The notes: a model not told the origin generated them from the letters alone. A DNA stretch of 64,000 nucleotides from Terriglobus sp. TAA 43 (GCF_000800015.1 NZ_JUGR01000001.1:2418001-2482000); one strand, 5' to 3'. Positions 52,216 through 62,464 are shown, counted from the stretch's first letter. Made by a program: numbers and translations.

Positions 52216-53381
52216 GCGCTGAGTTGTACCAGCGCATCCGCAGGCTTCTCTGGTTCTACAGTGCGCTTCAACTGGCCGCAGGCTGCGTAGATGTCGCGAC
52301 CACGTGGACGGCGGATGTAGCAGGGCAAGCCGTTCTGGATCAGCGTCTGCTGAAACACATCCACGTCTTCTGGGGTGGGTTGCGTATACGGCATGTCCGG
52401 CCCTGGATTCCACACGATCAGGTTTACCTTCGCGTGCATGCCTTTCAGCAACGCAAGAACTTCATGCGCGTTTGAAAGCTGATCGTTGATGCCGCCCAGC
52501 ATGACGTATTCGAACGTGACCCAGTCGCGCTTGCTCAACGGGATGGTATTCACCGCGTCCAGCAGCTTTTCAATGTTCCATTTGCGCGTGATGGGCATTA
52601 CCTGTTCACGCACCGTGTCGTTTGATCCGTTTAAGGACAGTGCCAGATTGGGCCGAACCGTCTCCTGCGCAAAGCGGCGAATGGCCGGTTCAATGCCGCT
52701 GGTGCTCACCGTCATACGCGACGCAGGAATGCCGATGCCCTCTACGAGCAGCAGAACAGACTTCATGAAGTTGTCGTAGTTCAGGAAGGGCTCGCCCATG
52801 CCCATGAAGACAAGGTTGATACGGTCCTTGCCCATCTGAATTTTGTGACGGTTGAGCACCGCCGCCACCTGCCCCGCAATTTCGCCTGCCGTCAGATCGC
52901 GCTTGATGCCAAGCTTTGCCGTCAGACAGAATTGGCAGTTCACCGCGCAGCCTACCTGCGACGAAATGCAGATGGTGGAACGTCGATATCCCAGCGGAGC
53001 GAGTGCGCCCCAATTCCGCTTATCTAGAAATTTCGCGTCGGCGCGATTGTCGGCGGCCTCTTCGGAGTCGTCAGTATTCTCCACGCCATCGCCATCCGGC
53101 ATCCAGACGGTTTCCACCGTTTCGCCGTCTTCCATGCGCATCAGGTAGCGCTCGGTGCCGTCCACGGAAACCGCAGTCTGCACAATCTCGGGCATGCCCA
53201 CTGTGTGTTCCGCGGCCAGCGAGGCGCGCAATTCCTGCGAAAGTGGCGTGATGGCGTCAAAGTCCGTCACACGCTGTTTGTACAGCGCATCGAAGATCTG
53301 CCGCGCACGGTAGGGCTTCTGGCCCAGCGTGGCGGCCAGTTCGGTCAATTCCGGAAGCGATTTACCAAAGAGCGCAGACAT
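52212..53381 (-). CDS. rlmN: 23S rRNA (adenine-2503-C2) methyltransferase
   Basis: A 389-residue radical SAM enzyme methylating A2503 of 23S rRNA and A37 of some tRNAs. Radical SAM cluster motif CAVNCQFC, then GEPFLNYDNFMKSV, STSGIEPAIRRFA and the final YAACGQL with the second methyl-carrying Cys. The central ADN-like linker is acidic and Gly-rich. Its end overlaps the FAD/Fe-S gene stop by four bases. Confidence 0.94.
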   Translation of the reverse strand: MSALFGKSLPELTELAATLGQKPYRARQIFDALYKQRVTDFDAITPLSQELRASLAAEHTVGMPEIVQTAVSVDGTERYLMRMEDGETVETVWMPDGDGVENTDDSEEAADNRADAKFLDKRNWGALAPLGYRRSTICISSQVGCAVNCQFCLTAKLGIKRDLTAGEIAGQVAAVLNRHKIQMGKDRINLVFMGMGEPFLNYDNFMKSVLLLVEGIGIPASRMTVSTSGIEPAIRRFAQETVRPNLALSLNGSNDTVREQVMPITRKWNIEKLLDAVNTIPLSKRDWVTFEYVMLGGINDQLSNAHEVLALLKGMHAKVNLIVWNPGPDMPYTQPTPEDVDVFQQTLIQNGLPCYIRRPRGRDIYAACGQLKRTVEPEKPADALVQLSA

Positions 53382-53458
53382 CGTCTTCTAGGATAAATCC
53401 TTTGCACAGTGCGCCGGTTGACCCGTTCGGAGCGGTAGAGTCTAAAGCAGCGAGGTAC

Positions 53459-56182
53459 ATGTTCGTTTTGAAAGCACGCACGCCGCTCGTTCTAGCCGCC
53501 GTTCTGTCCGTTGCCGTTTCTTCTCCGCTGTTTACCATCGCGCAGAAGAAGCCCGCCGTTGCCAAGCGCGCCTCCACGAAAACGCTGGCAGACGGCCCTA
53601 ATGTGACGCGTGAAACACTGCCCAACGGCCTGCGCGTGGTGATTGTGAGGAACCGGCTGGCGCCCGTGGCCACGGTGGAGCTGAACATCCTTGCCGGTGG
53701 CAACCAGACGCCCGTCGGCTTCCCCGGCACCGCACATGCGCTGGAACACATGGCGTTTCGCGGCTGCACCGGCATGACAGCCGACCAGACTGCGGCCATC
53801 TACGCGCGCCTGGGTGGCGACAACAACGCCGACACGCAGGGCAATGTCACCCAGTTTTACGCCACCGTTCCGTCGACTGACGTGGAAGTAGCACTGCGTG
53901 CTGAAGCCGCCTGCATGGTTGGTATCGACAACGCGGATCATGAATGGGAGCAGGAACGCGGCGCGATTACACAGGAAGTGCAGCGCGACCTTTCCTCGCC
54001 CACGTACAAGCTGATCTCGCGGTTGAATGAAGGCATGTTCGCCGGAACGCCCTACGCGCATGATGCTCTGGGCACCAAGGAAAGCTTTGAAAAGACGACC
54101 GGTGCCGATCTACGTGCGTTTTATGACAAGTGGTACGCACCGTCGAATGCCGTGCTGGTCATTGTCGGCGACGTCGATCCCGCACAGACCATGACGCAAG
54201 TCCGCGAATTCTTCGGTCCGGTAAAGCGTCGCGAAGTGCCGAAAGAAGCCGCATTTACGTTAAGCCCCGTGAAGACGGAGACCTTTACGCTGGACAGCAA
54301 TCTCCCTTACACGCTGGCGGTCATTGGCTATCGCCTACCCGGTACTGAGAGCAAGGATTACGCTGCGGCGCAGGTGCTGGCTGACGTTCTTAGCAGCCAG
54401 CGTGGTGATTTGTACGCGATGGTGCCCGCAGGCAAGGCCCTGGGTACGCAGTTCGGCATGGCAGGCAGCTATCCCAAGGCCAGCCTCGGTTTTGGCATGG
54501 TGGCGGTAGCCAGCGAAGCCGATGCAAAACCCGCGCTGGACGAGATGCGCACGATCCTGAACCGCTACGCACAGGATGGCGTTCCCGCTGACCTGGTAGA
54601 TGCTGCAAAACGCAGCGAAATTACGGAAGATGCTTTCGGCGCAAACTCGATCCCGGGACTGGCACAGCAGTGGTCGCAGGCTCTGGGTGCGGATCGCAAG
54701 AACTCCCCGGCAGAGGCGACGGAAGCCATTAAGCGCGTAACCGTAGCCGATGTGAACCGCGTGGCAAAGCAGTATCTGCTTCATGTGAACACCATGACGG
54801 CAACGCTGAAACCCGTTGCCAGCGGCGCGCCCACGGAAGGCAAGGGCTTTGGTGGTGGCGAGAAACTGACCTCAACTCCTACCAAGGAAGTGGCGCTGCC
54901 TGAATGGGCGGCAAAGCCGCTGGCAGAACTTCGCCTGCCGCATCCCATGACGTTGCCCAGCGATGAGAAGCTGCCGAATGGCGTGCGCCTGATCGTCCGC
55001 ACCGATCACACCAGCCCCACCGTAACGCTCACCGGCTCTGTGCAGCACAATGAGGATCTGGACACGCCGAAGGGTAAGGAAGGCGTCGCCGACGTTCTGG
55101 AAGAGCTCTACGGCTACGGCACCACGTCGCTGGATCGCATCGCGTTCCAGAAAGAACTGGACGACATTGGCGCAACGGAAGATGCTGGCTTCAGCTTCGG
55201 GCTGAAGGTGCTAAAAGAGAACTTCGCCCGTGGCGTGGAACTGCTGGCGGATAACCAGCTTCATCCCGCATTGCCCGCCGAAGCCTTCCCCGTGGTGCAG
55301 AAGCAGACGGCAGAGTTGACCGCCGGCAATCTGACGTCGCCCGGCTATCGCACGCGTCGCGCACTTAGCGAAGCTCTGCTGCCGAAGAACGATCCTTCGC
55401 TCCGCCAACAGACGCCGCAGACCATCACCGCACTGAAGCTGGACGACGTGAAGAGCTACATGAAGTCCACCATGCGGCCTGACCTGACGACCATCGTCGT
55501 GGTGGGTGACATTACACCTGCAGAGGCTCGCGCGCAGGTCGAGAAGGCCTTTGGCGCATGGACGGCAACCGGGCCCAAGCCACAGGTGGACCTGCCTCCC
55601 GTACCGCCGAACAAGCCAACGGCCGCAATCGTGGGTGACCCTGAAGCCGTGCAGGATTCTGTCACGCTGTCGCACACGTTGCAGATGAACCGCTTCAGCC
55701 CGGATTACTATCCCATGCAGCTTGGCACGTACGTGTTGGGTGGAGGTTTCTACGCCAGCCGTCTGTATCACGACCTTCGCCAAGTGGCAGGCTATGTCTA
55801 CACGGTAGACGTGAACCTTCGCGCTACGCGGACACGCGCCACATACACCGTGGACTACGGCAGTGAGCCGGTGAATGTCTCCAAGGCCCGCGCACTGGTG
55901 GAACGCGATCTGCAGTCGATGAAGACCACGCCTGTTACGCCCGGTGAACTGACGTTGGCCAAGAGCCTGATTCTGCGTCAGCTTCAGCTCAGCGAATCCA
56001 GTCAGGCCGCGGTTGCGGGTGCCCTCCTGGCACGTGCGCAAATGGGGCTACCGTTGAACGAAAGTGACAACGCCGCAAAGACCTACCTGGGCCTGAGCGC
56101 AGAAGAAGTACAGGCGTCCTTCGCAAGAAATCTGCGTGTGGAAGACCTGGTGCAGGTGGTACGCGGACCGGCACCGCAGTAA
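53459..56182 (+). CDS. M16 family metallopeptidase
   Basis: A 907-residue protease. ATG 53459 (AGCGAGG upstream) is used; a 19-codon extension precedes it. A Sec signal (LVLAAVLSVAVSSPLFTIAQ) is followed by four M16 repeats in two halves. The first half has the inverted zinc motif HALEH with the downstream Glu (EWEQERGAITQEV). The second half lacks a clear HxxEH, as in many processing-peptidase-like proteins. It likely degrades peptides in the periplasm. It diverges from rlmN across a 77-base gap. Confidence 0.9.
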   Translation: MFVLKARTPLVLAAVLSVAVSSPLFTIAQKKPAVAKRASTKTLADGPNVTRETLPNGLRVVIVRNRLAPVATVELNILAGGNQTPVGFPGTAHALEHMAFRGCTGMTADQTAAIYARLGGDNNADTQGNVTQFYATVPSTDVEVALRAEAACMVGIDNADHEWEQERGAITQEVQRDLSSPTYKLISRLNEGMFAGTPYAHDALGTKESFEKTTGADLRAFYDKWYAPSNAVLVIVGDVDPAQTMTQVREFFGPVKRREVPKEAAFTLSPVKTETFTLDSNLPYTLAVIGYRLPGTESKDYAAAQVLADVLSSQRGDLYAMVPAGKALGTQFGMAGSYPKASLGFGMVAVASEADAKPALDEMRTILNRYAQDGVPADLVDAAKRSEITEDAFGANSIPGLAQQWSQALGADRKNSPAEATEAIKRVTVADVNRVAKQYLLHVNTMTATLKPVASGAPTEGKGFGGGEKLTSTPTKEVALPEWAAKPLAELRLPHPMTLPSDEKLPNGVRLIVRTDHTSPTVTLTGSVQHNEDLDTPKGKEGVADVLEELYGYGTTSLDRIAFQKELDDIGATEDAGFSFGLKVLKENFARGVELLADNQLHPALPAEAFPVVQKQTAELTAGNLTSPGYRTRRALSEALLPKNDPSLRQQTPQTITALKLDDVKSYMKSTMRPDLTTIVVVGDITPAEARAQVEKAFGAWTATGPKPQVDLPPVPPNKPTAAIVGDPEAVQDSVTLSHTLQMNRFSPDYYPMQLGTYVLGGGFYASRLYHDLRQVAGYVYTVDVNLRATRTRATYTVDYGSEPVNVSKARALVERDLQSMKTTPVTPGELTLAKSLILRQLQLSESSQAAVAGALLARAQMGLPLNESDNAAKTYLGLSAEEVQASFARNLRVEDLVQVVRGPAPQ

Positions 56183-56189
56183 GCCGATG

Positions 56190-56223
56190 GCGGCAATTGC
56201 ACATGGGACCGTGCAATTGCCGC
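56190..56223 (+). terminator. Intrinsic terminator after the M16 gene
   Basis: GCGGCAATTGCAC (56190-56202) pairs perfectly with GTGCAATTGCCGC (56211-56223); the following bases are T-poor at first, then TTTT at 56236, so its strength is uncertain. Confidence 0.6.
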
Positions 56224-56304
56224 TTCCTCCTTCGCTTTTCAGCTTTCCATGTTTGATTGCGTCGCTATAGGCTGAATCAACATTCCTGCGAAGGCAACAG
56301 AACC

Positions 56305-57513
56305 ATGTCCTCAGCCGCACATCCCTCTTCTCTCATTGGTCTTCCGGAAACGGAGATTCACACCGCGGTGCGCGCCACAGAGTCCGCCACTGTTCCCTGG
56401 TACATCTGGACATGCGTCGCCGGGGTCACCTCCGCGTTCATTGGTGGCCAGTGGGATGTCTCGTGGCACCGCTCCATTGGCCGCGACACCTTCTGGACGC
56501 CCGCCCACCTGATGATCCAACTCTGCGGCGTGATCGCAGCGGTGGTGGGACTGTACCTGGTCTACCAGTGCACCTTCCGTCGTGAATCGGAACTTGCTGC
56601 TTCCTCCGTCAGTGTCTTCGGACTGCGTGCGCCGCTGGGCGTGTTTGTGGCGGCGTGGGGCGGCGTGGCTATGATCACGTCCGCGCCGTTCGATAACTGG
56701 TGGCACGACGCCTACGGCCTGGATGTGAAGATCATCTCGCCACCGCACACGCTGCTGATTCTGGGCATGCGCGCAGTATCCCTGGGCGTCTTCTTCCTCA
56801 TCCTGGCCACTATGAACCGCGCCGCGGACGAGGGGTCGGAGAACTTCGCGCCGCTTCAGCGACTCCTGCTGTACGTGGGCGGACTCACCATCTGCGGGCA
56901 AATGTTCTTTCTGCAGGAATACACCACAGAAGTGGCGATGCACCGGGTACTCGCTTACCTCGCCCTGGCCATCGCTGTGCCGGTTGCGCTGGCCATGGTT
57001 TCGCAGGCATCGCGCTTCAAGTGGGCAGCCACGACCGCAGCCAGCATCTACACGGTCCTGCTGATCGCAGAAATCCTGATCTTCCCGCTGGTGAAGGCGG
57101 AACCCAAGCTCGGGCCTGTCTACTTCCCCGTCACGCACCTGGTTCCCACGAAGTTTCCTGTGCTGATCCTGATTCCGGCATTTGCGCTGGATCTGCTGTG
57201 GCAGCGCACGCAATCGTGGAGGCGTTGGCAGGTTGCGCTTGCCTCGGGCTTCCTCTTCATCGCCGTGCTCGTCGCTGTGGAGTGGCCTTTCACGAATTTC
57301 CTTATGACACCTGCCGCCGCCAACCGTTTCTTCGGCACCACCTATTTCAGCTTCTTCCAGAACCCAAATAGCTTTGACGTCCGGCGTCAGTTCTTCTCGC
57401 CGGACAGCGGCGTCACGCTTTGGATGGGTCTTCTGAAGGCATCGATCTACGCTTCGCTTTCCGCGTGGTGCGGTCTTGCTTTCGGCAAGTGGATGCGTGG
57501 AGTGCGTCGTTAA
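56305..57513 (+). CDS. Multi-pass membrane protein of unknown function
   Basis: A 402-residue protein with roughly 8-10 hydrophobic segments from ATG 56305. An HLMIQLCGVIAAVVGLYLVY segment, an MFFLQEYTTEVAMHRVLAYL segment with His, and HxxH-type spacing (WDVSWHRS, NWWHDAYG) suggest a metal or haem site in the membrane. It is followed after one base by the Met/His-rich protein, whose ATG uses the same GGAG region, so the two are coupled. Conserved in acidobacteria by impression; no family name is certain. Confidence 0.65.
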   Translation: MSSAAHPSSLIGLPETEIHTAVRATESATVPWYIWTCVAGVTSAFIGGQWDVSWHRSIGRDTFWTPAHLMIQLCGVIAAVVGLYLVYQCTFRRESELAASSVSVFGLRAPLGVFVAAWGGVAMITSAPFDNWWHDAYGLDVKIISPPHTLLILGMRAVSLGVFFLILATMNRAADEGSENFAPLQRLLLYVGGLTICGQMFFLQEYTTEVAMHRVLAYLALAIAVPVALAMVSQASRFKWAATTAASIYTVLLIAEILIFPLVKAEPKLGPVYFPVTHLVPTKFPVLILIPAFALDLLWQRTQSWRRWQVALASGFLFIAVLVAVEWPFTNFLMTPAAANRFFGTTYFSFFQNPNSFDVRRQFFSPDSGVTLWMGLLKASIYASLSAWCGLAFGKWMRGVRR

Positions 57514-57514
57514 A

Positions 57515-58996
57515 ATGCGTCGTATCATTCTGCTTCTTCTCTTTTGCGTAGGCTTCGTCCTGCCTGCACGCGCACACGTTGGCTCTAAGGATGTCTTCGA
57601 GCACGTGCAGGCCGGTCCGTACAAGCTTTACGTAACGGTGCGTCCACCTGACGTCATCCCCGGCGTAGCCGTGGTGGAGGTGCGTGTGTCCGGCGATGCC
57701 GTACCCGACACGCTCCGCGTAACCCCCATTCCCATGACCGGCGACGCCAGCAAGCATCCACCGACGCCCGACTCATTGAAGGTCTCCGGTGCTGACGCGA
57801 AGTTCTTCACCGGCTCCGTCTGGCTCATGGCTCCCGGCTCGTGGAAGGTGTCGCTTCAGGCGGATGGCCACGCTGGCTCCGGTGGTGCCAGTGTTCCTGT
57901 TCCCGCCGTGGCTCTGCAAATGCTGCGCATGAACCGCTCCATTGGAATTGTGCTCGGCGCTCTGGGATTTCTGCTGGTGATCGGTGTCGCAGCCATCGTT
58001 GCTGCGGCTGCCCGCGAATCGCGCCTGACGCCGGGAGAGAAGCCATCCACCAGCAACAACCGCCGCGCATGGATTGGCGGTGGCGCGACGCTTGCCATAG
58101 CGATCATCGCCGTGTGGCTTGGAGCGAGATGGTGGAACGTGGAAGCTGCGGATTACGCGGAGGCCGTCTACCATCCGCTTTCGCTGACGCCCACGCTTCA
58201 GGGTGACAATCTTGCTCTGGCCATCGGAACGGATGCGGCGGACGATCGCCGCTGGCACCGCAAAAATTCCGACCTGGTACCAGACCACGGCCACCTGATG
58301 CATCTGTACGCCATCCGCGAGCCCGGCATGGATGCCGTCTTTCACCTGCATCCGGCCCCCGCAGGAGACGGTGAACTGAAGATGGCTTTGCCAGCCATGC
58401 CCGCAGGGCACTATCGCCTGTTCGCGGACATTGTCCACCGCAGCGGATTGCCTGAAACGCTCACTTCGACGCTGGATATTCCGACTGATTTTCACGGCGG
58501 CGCACTTGCCACGGAAGACGCCTCTGCGGCACCTGCTCCAGTATCCGCAGGCGAACTCGGTTCACAATTCCACCTACCGGACGGTTACACCATGGTCTGG
58601 GACAAGCCCGCCTCGCTGAAGTCCGGCGAAGGAACTACCTTCCGTTTCCATTTGCAGGATGCCAGCGGCAAACCTGCCACAGACGTGGTCCCTTACCTCG
58701 GCATGGCTGGTCACGCTGCCTTCGTGAGTGACGACTTCTCCACCTTCGCGCATACGCATCCTGAAGGTTCCGCACCGATGCAGTCCATGGAGATTGCCAA
58801 CGGCGAAAGCGACATGGCCATGCAGAACATGGATTCCATGGCAGGCATGCCCGGCATGAATATGCCGGAAACGCACATCGCCCCTACCGTTGAATTCCCC
58901 TACGGCTTCCCGAAGCCCGGACGCTATCGCATCTTCGTCCAGATGAAGCATGGCAGCACGGTGGAAACCGGCGTATTCGACGCCGACGTTCAGTAA
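57515..58996 (+). CDS. Membrane-anchored Met/His-rich protein (YtkA-like plus metal-binding tail)
   Basis: A 493-residue protein. ATG 57515 is chosen, one base after the neighbour's stop; a 13-codon extension exists. Sec signal (IILLLLFCVGFVLPARA), a beta domain of YtkA/FixH type (YKLYVTVRPPDVIPGVAVVE), two TM helices at about residues 140-165 and 185-205, then an outer beta region with HGHLMHLYAIREPGMDAVFHLHP. Toward the end it has a Met/Asp-rich block (NMDSMAGMPGMNMPETH). Such Met- and His-rich segments usually bind copper or silver. Function in metal tolerance or cytochrome assembly is inferred. Confidence 0.75.
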   Translation: MRRIILLLLFCVGFVLPARAHVGSKDVFEHVQAGPYKLYVTVRPPDVIPGVAVVEVRVSGDAVPDTLRVTPIPMTGDASKHPPTPDSLKVSGADAKFFTGSVWLMAPGSWKVSLQADGHAGSGGASVPVPAVALQMLRMNRSIGIVLGALGFLLVIGVAAIVAAAARESRLTPGEKPSTSNNRRAWIGGGATLAIAIIAVWLGARWWNVEAADYAEAVYHPLSLTPTLQGDNLALAIGTDAADDRRWHRKNSDLVPDHGHLMHLYAIREPGMDAVFHLHPAPAGDGELKMALPAMPAGHYRLFADIVHRSGLPETLTSTLDIPTDFHGGALATEDASAAPAPVSAGELGSQFHLPDGYTMVWDKPASLKSGEGTTFRFHLQDASGKPATDVVPYLGMAGHAAFVSDDFSTFAHTHPEGSAPMQSMEIANGESDMAMQNMDSMAGMPGMNMPETHIAPTVEFPYGFPKPGRYRIFVQMKHGSTVETGVFDADVQ

Positions 58997-59012
58997 ATCT
59001 CACCAGCAAAGC

Positions 59013-59040
59013 AAAGGGCATGGCGCAAGCCATGCCCTTT
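59013..59040. terminator. Bidirectional intrinsic terminator
   Basis: A perfect 12-bp stem, AAAGGGCATGGC with GCCATGCCCTTT, GCAA loop. Lies between the Met/His-rich gene and sthA, which converge. Confidence 0.85.
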
Positions 59041-59060
59041 CTGTATCTTGCGAAACCGAA

Positions 59061-60473
59061 CTAGTCGCCGCGACGCAGGCGGTTGAGGCCATTGAACGCT
59101 GCCACCTTGTAGCACTCGGCCAGAGTCGGATAGTTGAAGACCGTCTCCACGAAGTAATCGACGTTGCCGCCCAGCGCCATCACAGCCTGCCCAATGTGCA
59201 GCAGTTCGCTGGCACCTTCGCCAATGATGTGCACGCCGAGGATCGACTTGTTCTCACGATGGAAGATGAGCTTCAGACGTCCGGTGGTATCGCCGCGAAT
59301 CTGTCCACGCGCGATCTCACGGTAGTACGCCACACCCACTTCGTAAGGCACATCCTCTTCGGTGAGTTGCTCTTCGGTCTTACCGAGGAAGCTGATCTCA
59401 GGAATGGTCCAGATGCCGTACGGGTAGAAGCTGGGGTTGGAGAGGATCGTTTCGTCACCAAAGGCGCGAGCGCCTGCGATGCGGCCCTGCTCCATCGATA
59501 CCGAGGCCAGTGACGGGAACCCGATCACGTCGCCCACGGCAAATACGGTGGGGCACTTCGTGCGGTAATCCTTGTCCACGGGGATACGGCCACGTTCGTC
59601 GGAGTCCACGCCAATGTTCTGCAGCATCAACTCGTCCACGTTGCCCTGACGGCCAACGGCGTACAGCAGCGCATCGCCCTGCACCTTCTTCTTCGATTCC
59701 AGGTTCGCAGTCACCGTGCCGTCTTCGTTCTCTTCGACGGACTCCACCTCTTCGTTCAGGCGCATGGTCACGCGACTGTCGCGCAGGTGGTAGCTAAGGG
59801 CTTCCACAATTTCCTGATCGGCGAATTCCAGCAGGCGCGGACGACGCTCAATCAGCGTGACGCGCACACCCAGCGCAGCGAACATGCAGGTGTATTCCAC
59901 ACCAATGACGCCGCCGCCCACCACAATCATGGTCTTGGGAAGCTGTTTCAGGTCCAGCACCAGGTCGCTGTTGATGATGGTGTTGCCGTTAATCGGCACC
60001 TTGTCGCTGCTGGCCGGCTTGGTGCCGGTGGCGATGATGATGTTCTTCGCCTCGTAGACGTTCGATCCGCGGCTATTGGTCACGCGGAGATGGGTCGGGT
60101 CTTCAAAGGAGGCGACGCCGGTAAACATCTCGATGTTGTTACGGGAAAGCTGAGCTTCGGTAACGTCAATTTCGGTCTTGATGACGTGCTGCACACGGAA
60201 GGCCAGGTCGGCCATCGTGATGCGCTCCTTCACACGGTAGTTCATGCCGTAGATAGAGCGGTAGTTATAGCCCGAGAGGTGCAGCACCGCCTCGCGCATT
60301 GTCTTGCTGGGGATGGTTCCGGTGTTGATACAGGCTCCGCCCACCACTTCGCGCATCTCGACGAGGGCGACCCTCTTGCCGAGCTTTGCGCCGTAAATGG
60401 CAGCGCGTTGTCCGGCGGGGCCGGAGCCGATCACGATCAGGTCATACACACTGGCCGACGATGCACTGCTCAT
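59061..60473 (-). CDS. sthA: Soluble pyridine nucleotide transhydrogenase
   Basis: A 470-residue FAD flavoprotein that exchanges hydride between NADPH and NAD+. FAD motif VIGSGPAGQRAAIYG; the redox site reads GGACINTGTIPSK, so the second active Cys is replaced by Thr, which marks SthA rather than lipoamide dehydrogenase. NAD motif VVGGGVIGVEYT and C-terminal YPTLAECYKVAAFNGLNRL agree. The 275 bases to the GH28 gene hold no gene; divergent promoter sequences there are not clear. Confidence 0.92.
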   Translation of the reverse strand: MSSASSASVYDLIVIGSGPAGQRAAIYGAKLGKRVALVEMREVVGGACINTGTIPSKTMREAVLHLSGYNYRSIYGMNYRVKERITMADLAFRVQHVIKTEIDVTEAQLSRNNIEMFTGVASFEDPTHLRVTNSRGSNVYEAKNIIIATGTKPASSDKVPINGNTIINSDLVLDLKQLPKTMIVVGGGVIGVEYTCMFAALGVRVTLIERRPRLLEFADQEIVEALSYHLRDSRVTMRLNEEVESVEENEDGTVTANLESKKKVQGDALLYAVGRQGNVDELMLQNIGVDSDERGRIPVDKDYRTKCPTVFAVGDVIGFPSLASVSMEQGRIAGARAFGDETILSNPSFYPYGIWTIPEISFLGKTEEQLTEEDVPYEVGVAYYREIARGQIRGDTTGRLKLIFHRENKSILGVHIIGEGASELLHIGQAVMALGGNVDYFVETVFNYPTLAECYKVAAFNGLNRLRRGD

Positions 60474-60748
60474 TGCGATGGCGCTTTCCTCTGGTTGGCA
60501 GGACGCTGCGCGCTCTGGCGGTTCGTTAAACGCTTTCTAGCGAGTGGAAATGTGCCGCCGTTGTGCAGCTCCGCTCGCCCCTGTTCGGTTTTCAGGCTAC
60601 CACAGCACGGGGGCCGCGTCCGCGCTCCCACTTTCGTCTATCGGCTGGCGGCAACCGAAAGGTTACCGCTTACAGGTTTCGGCATTACCATCATGTCCGC
60701 GTCATGACTCTCGCCTAAACTAATGCTGCTTTCCACGCAGACGAGTTT

Positions 60749-62464
60749 ATGGGGATGAAAAACGTGCAGGAGTTTCGTCGTGAGTTTTTGAAGATGGCCG
60801 GGTTGGGCATGGCCGGTGGCGCGGTCACACTCGCCGGATCGATGGAGGCGCAGCCGCGTAAGGGAGCTGCCACGGCCGCGCGCGAGGTCTACTATGACGT
60901 GCGCCGCTTTGGGGCCACGGGCGACGGCCAGACCATCGACTCACCCGCCATCAACCGGGCTATTGAAGCGGCTGCCAACGCTGGCGGCGGCACGGTGATG
61001 TTCCCGGCGGGCGTGTATGCCAGCTACTCCATCCGCCTGAAAAGCAATGTCGCCCTGTATCTCTCACAGGGCGCGACCATTCTTGCCGCCACCGTTCCCA
61101 TGGACGGCCTGAAAACCGGCGGATACGACGCTGCTGAACCGCAGAATCCGACCATCGAGAAGTTTCAGGACTACGGCCATAACCACTGGCACAACTCGCT
61201 GATCTGGGGCGAGGATCTGCACGACATTGGCATCTTTGGTCCGGGATTGATCTGGGGTAAGGGGCTGGCGCGCGGCGAGAAGGCAGAAGTCGACCTGCCT
61301 GCCAGCACGTCACCCGGCGTGGGAAATAAAGCTATTGCCTTGAAGAACTGCCGCAACGTGATCCTGAGCGACTTCTCCGTGCTGCGCGGTGGTTGGTTCT
61401 GCATTCTGGTGACGGGCGTGGACAACCTGACCATCGACAACCTGAAGATCGATACCAGCCGCGATGGCATTGACGTGGATTGCTGCCGCAATGTGCGTAT
61501 CAGCAACTGCACCGTGAACTCGCCGCAGGATGACGGCATCTGCCCCAAGAGCAGCTATGCACTGGGCTATCGCCGCGACACCATCAATGTGACCATCACG
61601 GGTTGCTACGTCACCGGCGGTTATCAGGTCGGCACCGTACTGGATGGCACGTGGAAGCCGCACGTGAACCCCGTCCGCTTCTACGGTCATGGCCGCATCA
61701 AGTGCGGGACGGAATCCAATGGCGGATTCCGCAACATCACCATCTCCGACTGCACCTTCGACACCTGCCGCGGCTTCGCGCTTGAGACCGCCGATGGCGC
61801 AAACCTGGAAGACATTACCTTCACCGGCATCACGATGCGCGGTGTGCGTGGTGCACCGCTGTTCCTGCGCCTGCAATCGCGCATGCGCGGACCGAAAGAG
61901 ATTCCCGTTGGCACGCTGAAGCGCGTGTTGATGAGCAACGTCACCAGCCATGACGCCGATCCCATGCCGAGCATCTTTGCGGGCATTCCCGATCACGCGA
62001 TTGAAGATGTGAAGCTCTCGGACAGCTACTTCCATCACGCGCCTATTGAGAGTGTTGCCGCAGCCTCGAATGTGCAGATGAGCGCCATCGACAAGGGGCA
62101 TGCCTCATCCGGTTATGGGCAGGCCGGACCTGCACCGTTGGGGCCCGATGGCATTCCACAGGAACTTCCACAGGGTTATCCCGAACCGAATATGTTCGGC
62201 GATGTCCCGGCCAGCGGCCTGTACGCGCGACACATCCGCAACCTGGAACTGACGAACGTGGAGTTCGCCAACCAGTCCACCAGCGACACACGCCCCACCA
62301 TGCTGCTGGCTGATGCAGACGGTGTGGACCTGTTCCGGCTGCGTCTGCCGCGTCGTCTGCAGGAGAAGCAGTTCCGCCTGCACAACGCGCAGGACTTCCG
62401 TCTCTTTGGCTGCCAGTTTTACCGCGACGAGAAAGTGGACCACGCGACGGACCAAACCGTGTAA
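60749..62464 (+). CDS. Tat-exported glycoside hydrolase family 28 (polygalacturonase-like)
   Basis: A 571-residue right-handed beta-helix enzyme. The N-terminus carries a Tat signal (FRREFLKMAGLGMAGGAV). The pectate-lyase/GH28 opening DVRRFGATGDGQTIDSPAIN follows, and the GH28 catalytic set is readable: DGIDVDCC, NSPQDDGICPKS (paired Asp) and HGRIKCGTES. It probably hydrolyses rhamnogalacturonan or polygalacturonan, with substrate unsettled. Export through Tat suggests folding before secretion. The window's hexarate operon could use the products of such plant-polymer breakdown. Confidence 0.88.
   Translation: MGMKNVQEFRREFLKMAGLGMAGGAVTLAGSMEAQPRKGAATAAREVYYDVRRFGATGDGQTIDSPAINRAIEAAANAGGGTVMFPAGVYASYSIRLKSNVALYLSQGATILAATVPMDGLKTGGYDAAEPQNPTIEKFQDYGHNHWHNSLIWGEDLHDIGIFGPGLIWGKGLARGEKAEVDLPASTSPGVGNKAIALKNCRNVILSDFSVLRGGWFCILVTGVDNLTIDNLKIDTSRDGIDVDCCRNVRISNCTVNSPQDDGICPKSSYALGYRRDTINVTITGCYVTGGYQVGTVLDGTWKPHVNPVRFYGHGRIKCGTESNGGFRNITISDCTFDTCRGFALETADGANLEDITFTGITMRGVRGAPLFLRLQSRMRGPKEIPVGTLKRVLMSNVTSHDADPMPSIFAGIPDHAIEDVKLSDSYFHHAPIESVAAASNVQMSAIDKGHASSGYGQAGPAPLGPDGIPQELPQGYPEPNMFGDVPASGLYARHIRNLELTNVEFANQSTSDTRPTMLLADADGVDLFRLRLPRRLQEKQFRLHNAQDFRLFGCQFYRDEKVDHATDQTV

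Noticed and set aside
56311-57624. 437-codon minus-strand frame across the membrane-protein gene
   Set aside because: Arg/His/Gln-rich composition without a domain; the plus-strand membrane protein has a coherent TM pattern.
60474-60748. Gap between sthA and the GH28 gene
   Set aside because: Divergent intergenic region; promoter-like boxes are too weak to call.
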